A DNA stretch of 7,684 nt from CAZVAO01 sp964625175. Its GTDB lineage: Bacteria; Bacillota; UBA994; PWPR01. Below the pieces are notes generated by a model that was given only the letters and a program-made list of their open reading frames with translations, did no database searches and had not been told where the DNA came from. The position numbers and the translations under genes are program-made. This document shows, piece by piece, positions 1 through 7,057 of the stretch. How positions within the stretch are numbered: the stretch's first letter is position 1; every line of letters begins with the position of its first letter. The stretch lies in the NCBI GenBank assembly GCA_964625175.1, contig CAZVAO010000109.1, forward strand, positions 1 through 7,684, read 5' to 3'.

Positions 1-12
1 AGAATATTAGGT

Positions 13-70
13 GGGTCGAGACGAGCTCGCCCAGAACATTAAGGGGCGGGCGCGCAACGCGATCCCCTAC
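13..70 (-). repeat. Double-hairpin intergenic repeat downstream of pheT
   Basis: Two GC-rich inverted repeats are separated by the 9-mer GAACATTAA (34-42). Hairpin one pairs GGG-CGAG (13-20, with one bulged T) with CTCGCCC (26-32). Hairpin two pairs GGGG (43-46) with CCCC (64-67) and, inside it, CGCG (51-54) with CGCG (58-61) around a CAA loop. The block ends in CCCCTAC (64-70), which is GTAGGGG on the other strand. The same hairpin–GAACATTAA–hairpin layout recurs at 7634-7680 in the same orientation. It lies about 50 bp past the pheT stop and may help form the 3' end of the pheST transcript, but no U run follows, so it is not called a terminator. Confidence 0.55.
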
Positions 71-117
71 ATATAGAATAACGCTGTCTAATTAACCCCA
101 TCACCTGACCAACTAGC

Positions 118-2544
118 TTATCGCAATACTGCCCCAAATTGTTTATTCACCTTAGTGACAACTTGATCATGCACCTCGTTCACTTCATCCGTGGTTAACG
201 TGCGATTCTTTGCCTGATAGGTTAGCTTAAAGGCACACGATTTATAGCCTTCAGTGACTTGATGGCCACTGTAGAGGTCAAAAATACGCACATCATACAA
301 GATGGATCCTCCTGCCTTCTTGATTGCTTTTAGCAATTCCACAGCCGTTACCTGTTCAGGCACGACAATCGCCAAATCGCGTTCCACATAGGGGTAGGGT
401 ATTATTTTGCGATACTTACGTGTCCCAGCGAGCAGATCGTATAACGTGGTCATGTTTAATTCGGCATAAATCAAGCGCTCCTGAGCCTCAACACCTAAAT
501 TATCTACAACATCCACGTGCACCTCACCAATATAGCCAACGGGCTTCTTGCGATGGGTAATCAGAGCAGCGCGCCCTGGATGTAAGAAAGGTCGTTTCAA
601 TCTTTCAAATTCAAGTTGTATATTGAAGTGGGCGGCAACGGATTCAATGACACCCTTAAGCGTAAAGAAATCGTACCGCTCTGTATCCGATGTATTCCAA
701 CTCTTTTCGCGTTTAACTCCACCAGCCAATAGTCCCATCATTTCATACTCAATAGGTAATTGATCCTCAGATGTGTTAAAGAAAACCCTACCAACTTCTG
801 ATAGGAAGATGCCTTTGCGTTGGCGGTTGAGGTTATACTTCGCAGCCCGCAACAAACCTGGTAGCAAACTGGTTCGCATAATGCTTTGAGCCTGACTTAG
901 AGGATTGCTCAATTCGACGACATGTCGCAACTCATCATCCTCAGGTAGCAGTAACTGATCTAACTCTACTGGATCATGGAAAGCATAGCTGACCACTTCG
1001 TTGGCTTGGTGTGCTCTAAGAAGCGTCCGTAATTCACGGCGCAGACTATAAGCTACAGGCATCACCCCAGAACCATCAATTTTAGGTTGCGTTGATTTTA
1101 TGTTATCAAAGCTATGGAGACGAAGCACTTCTTCAACTAGATCGATTTCGGTGAGCAGATCCGGACGACGCGCTGGGGCTGTCACTAAAAGATCACGGCC
1201 CACACTCTCCACACCTAAACCTAAACGCGTGAGGTGCTCAATCATCTCATTAGTTGAAATCTTCGCTCCAGCAATCTGGCAAACCCGCTCGGGGCGCAAT
1301 TTGATTACTATGCTATCGGGTAATTCATCCATATCAGTAACGACACCTGGGATGATTGTTCCCGCTTTGAGTACTTCTACTAAATAGGCGAAACGGTTCA
1401 ACCCTAATTCTACTTTCGCTTGCTCAATCCCCTTACTATATCTGCCTGAAGCCTCACTGCTTAAACCGAGAATGCGCGATGTGTGACGGATGTTCGGACC
1501 GTAGAAGTTAGCCGCTTCCAATAGCACAAGCTCGGCAGCGCTTGTAACCTCACTGTCAAATCCACCCATAACGCCTGCAATGGCGATTGGCTGACTTTGA
1601 TCGCAAATCATCAATTGATCCTCCTGTAAGGTACGATCAATCCCATCGAGTGTTTTCAACATCTCGCCCGTGCGAGCTTTGCGCACGATGATTTGCTGAC
1701 CACCTATTTTTTCATAATCAAACGTATGAAGGGGTTGCCCGACTTCGAGCATCACGTAGTTAGCAATATCCACCAACAGACTAATCGGGCGCATACCGGA
1801 ATGGCGCAACCGCATCTGCATCCATAGCGGTGTTACATTGCCTGTGATCTCTTTAAAAATCCGGGTGGAGTATCGTGAACACAGGTCCCGATCGATAATT
1901 TTCACATCGACCATCTCAGCGACTTGGTTTTCCGATGTCGTGTCTCGATAGAGCTGGGGCATCCGCACCGCTGTTCCCAAAAGAGCCGAAACCTCATAAG
2001 CGAGTCCTAGGTAAGAACTGCAATCGGCACGATTCGGCGTCAGGTCAAGTTCCATCATCACATCATCTCGATCTAATACACCCACCAATGGGGTACCTGG
2101 TGCAGCAATATCATCCGGTAAGATGAAGATGCCCTCACGCTCCTCGGGGTGCATTACCTTGTTATCATACCCAATCTCGTTTAATGAAATTAACATCCCA
2201 TTGGACACTTCTCCACGGAGAGAAGAGGCTTTTATTTTGACGCCATTTGGCAACTTGGCGCCCACACATGCCACAGGAACCGTTTGTCCTGCACGCACAT
2301 TTGGTGCCCCTGTTACAATTTGCACCTGCTCACTGCCTAAGTCCACTTGGCAAATCACCAGATGGTCGGAGTTTTGGTGGGGTTTAACGCTGAGCAACTT
2401 GCCGACCAGACAGTTGTCCAAGCCCGTACTAAGGTCATAGATATTATCCACTGCAACGCCAGCATTCGTCAGGCGATGCGCTAGCTCTTGAGCAGAAACG
2501 TTGATATCGACGTATTCTTGTAACCATTTATAAGAAATTAACAT
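118..2544 (-). CDS. pheT: Phenylalanine--tRNA ligase beta subunit
   Basis: This is the 808-residue beta subunit of the cytoplasmic (alpha-beta)2 phenylalanyl-tRNA synthetase, which charges tRNA-Phe with phenylalanine using ATP. Length matches the full bacterial form. The order seen is: N-terminal region; an EMAP/OB-type tRNA-binding domain at about 40-150 (NSDHL..VTGAPN..GMLIS); the B3/B4 editing domain at about 212-385, with the conserved PLHTFD (H273) and VMGG; the B5 domain at about 412-485 (ARRPDL..EIDLVEEVLRL); a catalytic-like core at about 490-705; and a C-terminal FDX-ACB anticodon-binding domain at about 712-808 (YPYVERDLAIVV). The editing region is intact, so mischarged Tyr-tRNA-Phe should be hydrolysed. 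The ATG start is fixed by TAGGAGGTAA at 2549-2558, which overlaps the pheS stop codon, implying translational coupling. No frameshift is visible. Confidence 0.98.
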   Translation of the reverse strand: MLISYKWLQEYVDINVSAQELAHRLTNAGVAVDNIYDLSTGLDNCLVGKLLSVKPHQNSDHLVICQVDLGSEQVQIVTGAPNVRAGQTVPVACVGAKLPNGVKIKASSLRGEVSNGMLISLNEIGYDNKVMHPEEREGIFILPDDIAAPGTPLVGVLDRDDVMMELDLTPNRADCSSYLGLAYEVSALLGTAVRMPQLYRDTTSENQVAEMVDVKIIDRDLCSRYSTRIFKEITGNVTPLWMQMRLRHSGMRPISLLVDIANYVMLEVGQPLHTFDYEKIGGQQIIVRKARTGEMLKTLDGIDRTLQEDQLMICDQSQPIAIAGVMGGFDSEVTSAAELVLLEAANFYGPNIRHTSRILGLSSEASGRYSKGIEQAKVELGLNRFAYLVEVLKAGTIIPGVVTDMDELPDSIVIKLRPERVCQIAGAKISTNEMIEHLTRLGLGVESVGRDLLVTAPARRPDLLTEIDLVEEVLRLHSFDNIKSTQPKIDGSGVMPVAYSLRRELRTLLRAHQANEVVSYAFHDPVELDQLLLPEDDELRHVVELSNPLSQAQSIMRTSLLPGLLRAAKYNLNRQRKGIFLSEVGRVFFNTSEDQLPIEYEMMGLLAGGVKREKSWNTSDTERYDFFTLKGVIESVAAHFNIQLEFERLKRPFLHPGRAALITHRKKPVGYIGEVHVDVVDNLGVEAQERLIYAELNMTTLYDLLAGTRKYRKIIPYPYVERDLAIVVPEQVTAVELLKAIKKAGGSILYDVRIFDLYSGHQVTEGYKSCAFKLTYQAKNRTLTTDEVNEVHDQVVTKVNKQFGAVLR

Positions 2545-2548
2545 CTCA

Positions 2549-2558
2549 TTACCTCCTA
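2549..2558 (-). promoter_or_regulatory. pheT ribosome binding site overlapping pheS stop
   Basis: TAGGAGGTAA is a near-perfect Shine-Dalgarno. Its first three bases are the TAG stop codon of pheS (2556-2558). The pheT ATG follows after TGAG. Only 11 nt separate the two genes, the usual arrangement for coupled synthesis of two subunits needed in equal amounts. Confidence 0.85.
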
Positions 2559-3578
2559 ATACTGCTCAATCATCCGCAGGTCGTTAGTGAATAGCAGGCG
2601 CAAATCGTCAATCCCCAGCTTTAGCATAGCCATACGATCGATGCCCATCCCAAACGCAAATCCAGTTACCTGATCAGGATCATAACCGACATTGCGTAAG
2701 ACATTTGGATGCACCATACCTGATCCTAAAACCTCAATCCAGCCGGTTTGTTTACAGACCCGACACCCTTTGCCCCGACAGAAAACGCAGGTAATGTCTA
2801 CTTCAGCACTGGGCTCCGTAAAGGGGAAGTAGCTCGGGCGCAGACGCACGGCCGTACCTTCACCAAACATCTGACGGAAAAACTCTTCTAGGGTCCCTTT
2901 AAGATCTCCCATAGAGATATTAGGGCCCACGACTAATCCTTCAATCTGATGGAACATCGGCGAATGCGTGGCATCATCATCCCGCCTATAGACCCGACCA
3001 GGGCAAACGATTTTAAGTGGCTCATTCGGTTCACACTCCTCTAAAGCATGAATCTGCATGGGCGAAGTGTGGGTACGCAATACAATGTCCTCATTCACGT
3101 AGAAGGTATCTTGCATGTCACGTGCTGGATGGTCTTTAGGAAGATTCAGCGCTTCAAAATTATAGTAATCGGTTTCAATCTCCTTACCCTCACGCACCTC
3201 AAAACCCATGCCAACAAAGATATCAACCATACGCTCATAGATTAAATTGAGTGGATGCTGGTGACCAAGCTCATAACCCGTTCCTGGTAACGTGATATCA
3301 ATCGTCTCTTTTTCCAAAGCGGCTGTTTTTTGGAGGTCCTTAAAATAGTCAACACGCTGGTTAAAGAGTAGATTTAACTCGTCCTGAATCAAATTGGCAT
3401 GTTTTCCGATAATGGGACGAAGGGTTGCATCGAGTTTACCCATACCCCTTAAAATTTGGCGCAATTCCCCTTTTTTACTCAGATACTGAACGCGTAAATC
3501 TTCTAATTCCTCAATCGATAGGGCTTCCTTAATCTTGTTAAAAGCTACCTCGCGCAATTCATCAAGTCTCTTTTGCAT
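2556..3578 (-). CDS. pheS: Phenylalanine--tRNA ligase alpha subunit
   Basis: This is the 340-residue catalytic subunit of phenylalanyl-tRNA synthetase, a class II enzyme working with PheT. An N-terminal coiled-coil region (about 1-90), which in the family contacts tRNA, is followed by the catalytic domain: HPLN at 108-111, TSPMQ at 171-175, motif 2 around RVYRRDDDATHSPMFHQIEG (195-214), and motif 3 GFAFGMGIDRMAM (306-318). An insertion with CVFCRGKGCRVC (C264, C267, C272, C275) resembles the Cys cluster of Gram-positive PheS and could bind zinc. The start chosen is the ATG at 3578, preceded by GGAAAGGAAAGAG. The reading frame stays open 23 codons further upstream, to 3647, but that stretch is the terminator hairpin and T-box of the leader and is not coding. 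Expression is controlled by the upstream T-box. Confidence 0.98.
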   Translation of the reverse strand: MQKRLDELREVAFNKIKEALSIEELEDLRVQYLSKKGELRQILRGMGKLDATLRPIIGKHANLIQDELNLLFNQRVDYFKDLQKTAALEKETIDITLPGTGYELGHQHPLNLIYERMVDIFVGMGFEVREGKEIETDYYNFEALNLPKDHPARDMQDTFYVNEDIVLRTHTSPMQIHALEECEPNEPLKIVCPGRVYRRDDDATHSPMFHQIEGLVVGPNISMGDLKGTLEEFFRQMFGEGTAVRLRPSYFPFTEPSAEVDITCVFCRGKGCRVCKQTGWIEVLGSGMVHPNVLRNVGYDPDQVTGFAFGMGIDRMAMLKLGIDDLRLLFTNDLRMIEQY

Positions 3579-3597
3579 ATTCTCTTTCCTTTCCAAT

Positions 3598-3636
3598 AAA
3601 AAATACCATCTTCGTCTACAGGGACGAAAATAGTAT
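3598..3636 (-). terminator. T-box leader terminator hairpin before pheS
   Basis: A 14-bp stem (3623-3636 with 3603-3616, two G-U pairs) closes a six-base loop CCTGTA and is followed by a run of six U. It lies directly after the T-box sequence and about 20 nt before the pheS ATG. As in known T-boxes, it should form when tRNA-Phe is charged. When uncharged tRNA binds, bases of its 5' arm and loop would be taken up in the antiterminator (GGG of the T-box with CCC near 3620-3623). Confidence 0.92.
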
Positions 3637-3818
3637 CGCGGTACCACCCAGTTTGATCCATAAGATCCACCTTGAAACCTGTTATCGAAGGTTAACCGAG
3701 TAGGCCTAATATTCCTTTAGCCACTAGCTCCGAGGTGAATTCACTATAGTGTTATGGAGAAGACTTTCAGTCATAGGTCTTCACTCCCTGACCACACTTG
3801 CCATAGCTACTAATCCTC

Positions 3819-3834
3819 ATCACAGCCTTGTGAT
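3819..3834 (-). other. Extra hairpin at the 5' end of the T-box leader
   Basis: ATCACA and TGTGAT form a perfect 6-bp stem with loop AGGC within about 10-25 nt of the predicted transcription start and directly before the GATGAGGA segment that begins Stem I. Such short leading hairpins may protect the 5' end or help folding. It could also be a folding alternative to the base of Stem I. The pairing is seen directly; its role is inferred. Confidence 0.45.
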
Positions 3835-3848
3835 TTTCAATTCATTGT

Positions 3849-3878
3849 ATTATATCACACCAATTTATCAATCGTCAA
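3849..3878 (-). promoter_or_regulatory. Sigma-A type promoter of pheST
   Basis: The -35 box TTGACG (3873-3878) and the perfect -10 box TATAAT (3849-3854) are 18 bp apart, and the -10 is preceded by TG one base upstream (extended -10). The predicted start is near 3842, just ahead of the T-box leader. The -35 box contains the TGA stop codon of the upstream methyltransferase gene, so pheST has its own transcription unit although it abuts that gene. Confidence 0.85.
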
Positions 3879-4663
3879 TTACAGAGCTGGTAAAGCACAA
3901 TGCTCCCTGCTACCGCAACATTCAGCGATTCAACAGCCCCAGCCATAGGGATGATTAGGTCGACTGTGGCATTTTCCTGCCAGATCGATTCAATGCCTGC
4001 CCCCTCATTACCCAGCACTACTGCCCAGGTGTCGGGCGCCCGATAATGTTTAAGGCTTAGTGATTTTCTTCCCAATACGGTTGCTAAAATGGGGATTTTA
4101 TGATCGTGTAAATAAGCAATACACTCCTCAGAGCTAAGCTGGTCGACTATTGGTACCTGAAATAGGGTAGCCATCGTAGACCGCAAGGTCTTAGGATTAT
4201 AGATATCACAGGAGTTAGCCGTAACCAGTACTAAATCAACCGCGAAAGCTGCCGCAGAACGAATTAAGGTTCCCATGTTACCAGGGTCCTGGATATTATT
4301 AAGCACTAAAACACGGTTTGGTCGTTTGAGATCGGCCAGCCGAACCCGTGGGTATTGGGCAATAGCGATGAGGCCCTGAGAGTTGACCGTCTCACTAATT
4401 GATTGCATGATACTTTCTGGTATAACCACAATTCGACCGCCTGCTTCTTGAACCTGCTCACAAAATGTACAAAGATCAACATCATCCACTAAATTCGCGG
4501 TCATAAATACGGTATCAAGCACGGCGCCGTGCAGAAAAGCGTCCATAATCAAGCGGCGCCCTTCCAAAAGCATCATTTGATGGTGGTGTCGTTTTTTGCG
4601 CTTGTGTAAAGAGCGAGCTAACTTAACTGCCTCATTCTGAGTGCTCGTAATTGATTGAAACAT
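3875..4663 (-). CDS. rlmP: TrmH/SpoU-family 23S rRNA 2'-O-ribose methyltransferase (YsgA/RlmP-like)
   Basis: The 262-residue protein is a SPOUT-class SAM-dependent RNA 2'-O-methyltransferase. An N-terminal L30e-like substrate-binding domain (LLEGRRLIMDA at 32-42) precedes the catalytic domain with all three SpoU motifs: LNNIQDPGNMGTLIRSAAAF (121-140, N129 and R135), VLGNEGAGI (216-224), and IPMAGAVESLNVAVAGSIVL (238-257, with the S246-L247-N248 signature). SAM would bind in the C-terminal trefoil knot. In B. subtilis the gene just upstream of pheS is ysgA, reported to encode RlmP, which methylates G2553 in the 23S A-loop; matching family and gene order suggest the same job here. Other family members (RlmB, TsnR-like) cannot be excluded by eye. 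The ATG start has AAAGGAGGTG seven bases upstream. The stop codon overlaps the pheS promoter. Confidence 0.88.
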   Translation of the reverse strand: MFQSITSTQNEAVKLARSLHKRKKRHHHQMMLLEGRRLIMDAFLHGAVLDTVFMTANLVDDVDLCTFCEQVQEAGGRIVVIPESIMQSISETVNSQGLIAIAQYPRVRLADLKRPNRVLVLNNIQDPGNMGTLIRSAAAFAVDLVLVTANSCDIYNPKTLRSTMATLFQVPIVDQLSSEECIAYLHDHKIPILATVLGRKSLSLKHYRAPDTWAVVLGNEGAGIESIWQENATVDLIIPMAGAVESLNVAVAGSIVLYQLCN

Positions 4664-4804
4664 ATTAGCTCACCTCCTTTTTCCAGAACATTATAGTTAA
4701 TTAATAACCCCCAAGGCAGAGCCTGCTTGCCGATAGGAAGTTATTGAACATACATTATAGGCTTAATCGTGGTATTCAAATAGTAGATTAGCTTGAATGG
4801 CACA
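4664..4804 (-). promoter_or_regulatory. Intergenic region upstream of rlmP: RBS and possible -10 boxes
   Basis: AAAGGAGGTG (4671-4680) is the strong ribosome binding site for the methyltransferase gene. Two TATAAT hexamers occur (4690-4695 and 4754-4759), both as CTATAATGT, but neither has a good -35 box at 16-18 bp, so a separate promoter here is only possible. A short inverted repeat AGGCAG/CTGCTT (4714-4728) and a wide one ATTCAA/TTGAAT (4774-4797) lack a U run. No clear terminator follows ktrB, so read-through into rlmP is also possible. Confidence 0.35.
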
Positions 4805-6169
4805 TTACCCAACTACAATTCGTTCCTCTGGATAACGCATCAGCCGATTGTTGTAGTCGCGGGTGAAGGCAACCGCCAAGGTCAACGGTCCGACACGCCC
4901 TACGAACATCGTGACGATAATCGCCATTTTACCAAAAACACTCAACGATGATGTAATCCCTGTACTTAAACCTACGGTGCCGAAAGCAGACATCGTTTCA
5001 AAGAAGATATCCAAAAATGGCAACCTTTCCGTGATGGTCAACACTGTTGTGATGATTAAGACGACACTGAGTGAAATAAAGGTGATTGCCAGCGCCTTGT
5101 TAATCGTATCCTGGGGTAGCCGCCTGCCGAAGGTGTTGGAATCCTGGCGCCCAGCTACGACTGAGCCAACGACCAATAGCAGTGCTCCCATCGTTGTCGT
5201 TTTAATGCCACCACCCGTAGAACCGGGTGAGGCTCCGATGAACATCAAAATAATCAAAATGAATAGTGAAGCGGTTGTGAGCGATCCTGTATCCACCGTA
5301 TTAAAACCCGCAGTACGCGGCGTTACCGACAAGAAATAGGATGAGAACACCTTTCCCTTGAGGCTAAGTGGCCCCATCGTCGCTGGATTCGCATATTCCA
5401 ACGAGAAGAACACAACGATGCCAAAAATGATTAATGTCACTGTTAAGGTTAATGCGACTTTACTATGGAGCGTTAATGATGAAATTTTGAAACGTTTGCG
5501 CCATACATCATCAAGAACAACAAAGCCAATACCCCCGAGGATGATCAAGGTGGTAATGACAAAATTGATTACAAAATCAGCAGGGTAGTCTATCAAACTA
5601 TTGCCAAACAAATCAAAACCAGCATTACAAAAGGCTGACACAGCGTGAAAGACGCCCATGCTTAGCGAATCAGGCATGCCGTAAATTGGCAGGAATCTGA
5701 TTGTGAGAATTAATGCCGCTATGCCTTCGATTAGCAATGTAATCTTAACGATGCGCACAACGAGCCGCGAAAGGCCTTCCATTGAAAACGTATTAAGAGC
5801 CTCCTGCATGAGCAGACGCTCTTTAAGACTAAAACGCCGCCCTATCGCTAAGGCCACCATCGTCGCCATTGTCATGATCCCGAGTCCCCCAAATTGGATG
5901 AGAATCATAATGACAAACTGGCCAAACGTAGAAAAAAAGTCTTTGGTATTAACGACGATTAATCCCGTCACACAGACAGCAGATGTGGATGTGAAAAAGG
6001 CATCCAAAAATGGCAGCTGACCTTCTTTAGCAGAGATGGGTAATGAGAGGATTATGGCCCCAATTAGAATCAAGGTAGCAAAACCCAAGGCCAGTATTTG
6101 AGTTGGCTTCATGTAAGTAAAAATGCCCGCTCTTCTTTTCATTTTTCGAATCCCTGATCGCCTATCCAT
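4805..6169 (-). CDS. ktrB: KtrB/TrkH-family potassium uptake channel subunit
   Basis: This is a 454-residue integral membrane protein of the superfamily of K+ transporters (KtrB/TrkH), the ion-conducting subunit of Na+-dependent K+ uptake. It shows the four-fold M1-P-M2 plan. Pore-loop segments, numbered from the chosen start, are TSTSAVCVTGL (61-71), SAFCNAGFDL (178-187), VTPRTAGFNTVD (282-293) and SAFGTVGLSTG (394-404), each with the selectivity-filter glycine. The intramembrane gating loop GASPGSTGGGIKTTT is at 312-326, and the family C-terminus FVGRVGPLT...YPEERIVVG is present. The start at 6169 is chosen because GGAGAGGGGG lies six bases upstream. An in-frame ATG at 6187 (six residues longer) lies next to that site and has a weaker one itself. 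The partner regulatory subunit KtrA/KtrC is not adjacent, as also for B. subtilis ktrD. Confidence 0.93.
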   Translation of the reverse strand: MDRRSGIRKMKRRAGIFTYMKPTQILALGFATLILIGAIILSLPISAKEGQLPFLDAFFTSTSAVCVTGLIVVNTKDFFSTFGQFVIMILIQFGGLGIMTMATMVALAIGRRFSLKERLLMQEALNTFSMEGLSRLVVRIVKITLLIEGIAALILTIRFLPIYGMPDSLSMGVFHAVSAFCNAGFDLFGNSLIDYPADFVINFVITTLIILGGIGFVVLDDVWRKRFKISSLTLHSKVALTLTVTLIIFGIVVFFSLEYANPATMGPLSLKGKVFSSYFLSVTPRTAGFNTVDTGSLTTASLFILIILMFIGASPGSTGGGIKTTTMGALLLVVGSVVAGRQDSNTFGRRLPQDTINKALAITFISLSVVLIITTVLTITERLPFLDIFFETMSAFGTVGLSTGITSSLSVFGKMAIIVTMFVGRVGPLTLAVAFTRDYNNRLMRYPEERIVVG

Positions 6170-6175
6170 AGTCAG

Positions 6176-6185
6176 CCCCCTCTCC
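6176..6185 (-). promoter_or_regulatory. Ribosome binding site deciding the ktrB start
   Basis: GGAGAGGGGG sits six bases before the ATG at 6169. It begins inside the codon following the alternative upstream ATG (6187). That upstream ATG is preceded only by AAGTAAAG, a poor match. This makes the 454-residue form the better reading. Confidence 0.65.
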
Positions 6186-6220
6186 ATATTCTTTACTTAA
6201 TCTTCTGATATCATTAGTTT

Positions 6221-6249
6221 ATTATAAACTCTGGAACTATATCCGTCAA
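6221..6249 (-). promoter_or_regulatory. Near-consensus sigma-A promoter of ktrB
   Basis: TTGACG (6244-6249), a 17-bp spacer and TATAAT (6221-6226) give one mismatch to the consensus. It begins two bases after the stop codon of the upstream acetyltransferase gene, and the predicted start near 6214 leaves a leader of about 45 nt. The channel gene is thus transcribed independently of its upstream neighbour. No c-di-AMP (ydaO-type) riboswitch fits in so short a leader. Confidence 0.85.
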
Positions 6250-6251
6250 AA

Positions 6252-6758
6252 CTAATCAATATTAAAAGCAAATCCACAGATATTTACATCTTGTTCACCA
6301 ATTTTATACGGCTTCGTTTCAATAAGCTTGCCACCAAGTTTACGATAAAAAGCTTCAGTACTATTACCCTCAAGCATCCATAACAGATAAGATGCAATCC
6401 CCAGATGAGCAAGACGCTTATTAATATCGGTGAATAGTCGTGTCCCAATCCCCTGTCTGGAGAACTGCTTCAAGATATAAATCGCATAAACCTCGACTGG
6501 ATATTCTGGATAATCGCTTAACTCGCGATTTTCACCAAAACTTGCAAACCCAATGATTCCTGCCTCTTCACATTCTACGACTAGAATCGTGCTATTATTT
6601 TGGTTAATGTTCTTCTGCCACATTTTCTCTGAACGCTGAACGGACAGTTGTTCTAAATACTCATCTTCGATTAAACCGCGATAAGCCGTTAGCCATGTGG
6701 CGATATGCACTTCGGCGATACCTCTAGCATCTTCTATTGTAGCGGTGCGTATCATCAT
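6252..6758 (-). CDS. GNAT-family N-acetyltransferase
   Basis: This is a 168-residue cytoplasmic protein of the Gcn5-related acetyltransferase fold, which moves an acetyl group from acetyl-CoA to an amine. It covers the whole domain: an N-terminal segment IRTATIEDARGIAEVHIATW (3-22) followed by AYRGLI, the central strand IIGFASFG (68-75), motif A VYAIYILKQFSRQGIGTRLF (90-109) with the pyrophosphate-binding R-Q-G-I-G, and motif B LEGNSTEAFYRKLGGK (129-144) with the usual N..AxxFYxKxG pattern. The substrate cannot be predicted. Start choice: the frame opens at a TTG (6767), but AAAAAGGA abuts that codon. The ATG at 6758, nine bases from GGA, is better placed; a second ATG follows at 6755. The stop TAG lies two bases before the ktrB promoter. 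Confidence 0.92.
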   Translation of the reverse strand: MMIRTATIEDARGIAEVHIATWLTAYRGLIEDEYLEQLSVQRSEKMWQKNINQNNSTILVVECEEAGIIGFASFGENRELSDYPEYPVEVYAIYILKQFSRQGIGTRLFTDINKRLAHLGIASYLLWMLEGNSTEAFYRKLGGKLIETKPYKIGEQDVNICGFAFNID

Positions 6759-6780
6759 CAAAATCAATCCTTTTTAATCA

Positions 6781-6810
6781 AATATAGCAAAATAGGGCTT
6801 CCCAATGCAA
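6781..6810 (-). promoter_or_regulatory. Probable promoter of the GNAT gene
   Basis: TTGCAT (6805-6810), 18 bp, then TATATT (6781-6786) preceded by TGC, an extended -10 form. The predicted start near 6774 leaves about 16 nt of leader containing the AAAAAGGA ribosome binding site. The match is moderate and the region is AT-rich. Confidence 0.5.
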
Positions 6811-7000
6811 TAAATATGCATGCGACTCTCTTATATTCAACATTTAAATATTAATCCCTTTTTACGACAGGGAGATCTGCTAAATGAATATTATTGGTCC
6901 CACAAATCAGGCTAGGCTTGCTTATCGGCGTTGTGAAGCGCACATTTCAGTTGGTCGTTTGGTCAGGAGTCGGGGATCGGGGACCAGATCATGAAGCCGC
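6811..7000. other. Gene-free stretch before the hairpin array
   Basis: No supported gene. The first part (6811-6860) is AT-rich. The second part holds small repeats: a weak CCCT/AGGG inverted repeat (6856-6872), GAAGCGCAC (6935-6943), which recurs at 7009-7017, TTGGTC twice (6951-6956, 6959-6964) able to pair with GGACCA (6981-6986), and the tandem 7-mer GGGGATC-GGGGACC (6972-6985). A 36-codon frame at 6884-6994 on the plus strand is not convincing. Confidence 0.5.
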
Positions 7001-7057
7001 TGCGCTATGAAGCGCACTGCGTGCATGGATATATCGGCTGGTTGGTTAATATAGTTT

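Larger units (their letters stand above)
3598..3842 (-). promoter_or_regulatory. T-box riboswitch (tRNA-Phe sensing) of pheST
   Basis: This is a leader RNA of about 245 nt. Stem I starts with GATTAGTAG; the base pairs ATTAG (3810-3814) and CTAGT (3723-3727) can be drawn. An apical hairpin GAAGAC/GTCTTC spans 3759-3782. The specifier loop reads GTGAA-TTC-ACC, placing the Phe codon UUC at 3737-3739. Stem III is AACCT/AGGTT (3676-3693). The conserved T-box TGGGTGGTACCGCG lies at 3637-3650; its UGGU can pair with the ACCA end of a tRNA with an A discriminator base. The terminator follows. Established T-box knowledge predicts read-through into pheS when uncharged tRNA-Phe accumulates. Exact boundaries depend on the inferred transcription start near 3842. 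Confidence 0.95.

Noticed and set aside
43..67. Intrinsic terminator of pheST
   Set aside because: The stem is strong, but the following bases in the transcript read TTAATGTT rather than a U tract, so a rho-independent terminator is not supported.
4863..5339. 158-codon open frame on the plus strand inside ktrB
   Set aside because: It is antisense to a well-supported membrane protein gene, and its composition mirrors the hydrophobic codons of the other strand.
6188..6214. c-di-AMP or other riboswitch ahead of ktrB
   Set aside because: The predicted leader is only about 45 nt and shows no conserved riboswitch core.
6884..6994. 36-codon plus-strand frame starting MNIIGPTNQ with GGGAG upstream
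   Set aside because: It is short, the spacing to GGGAG is only fair, the second half comes from the GGGGATC/GGGGACC repeat, and the product is unknown.
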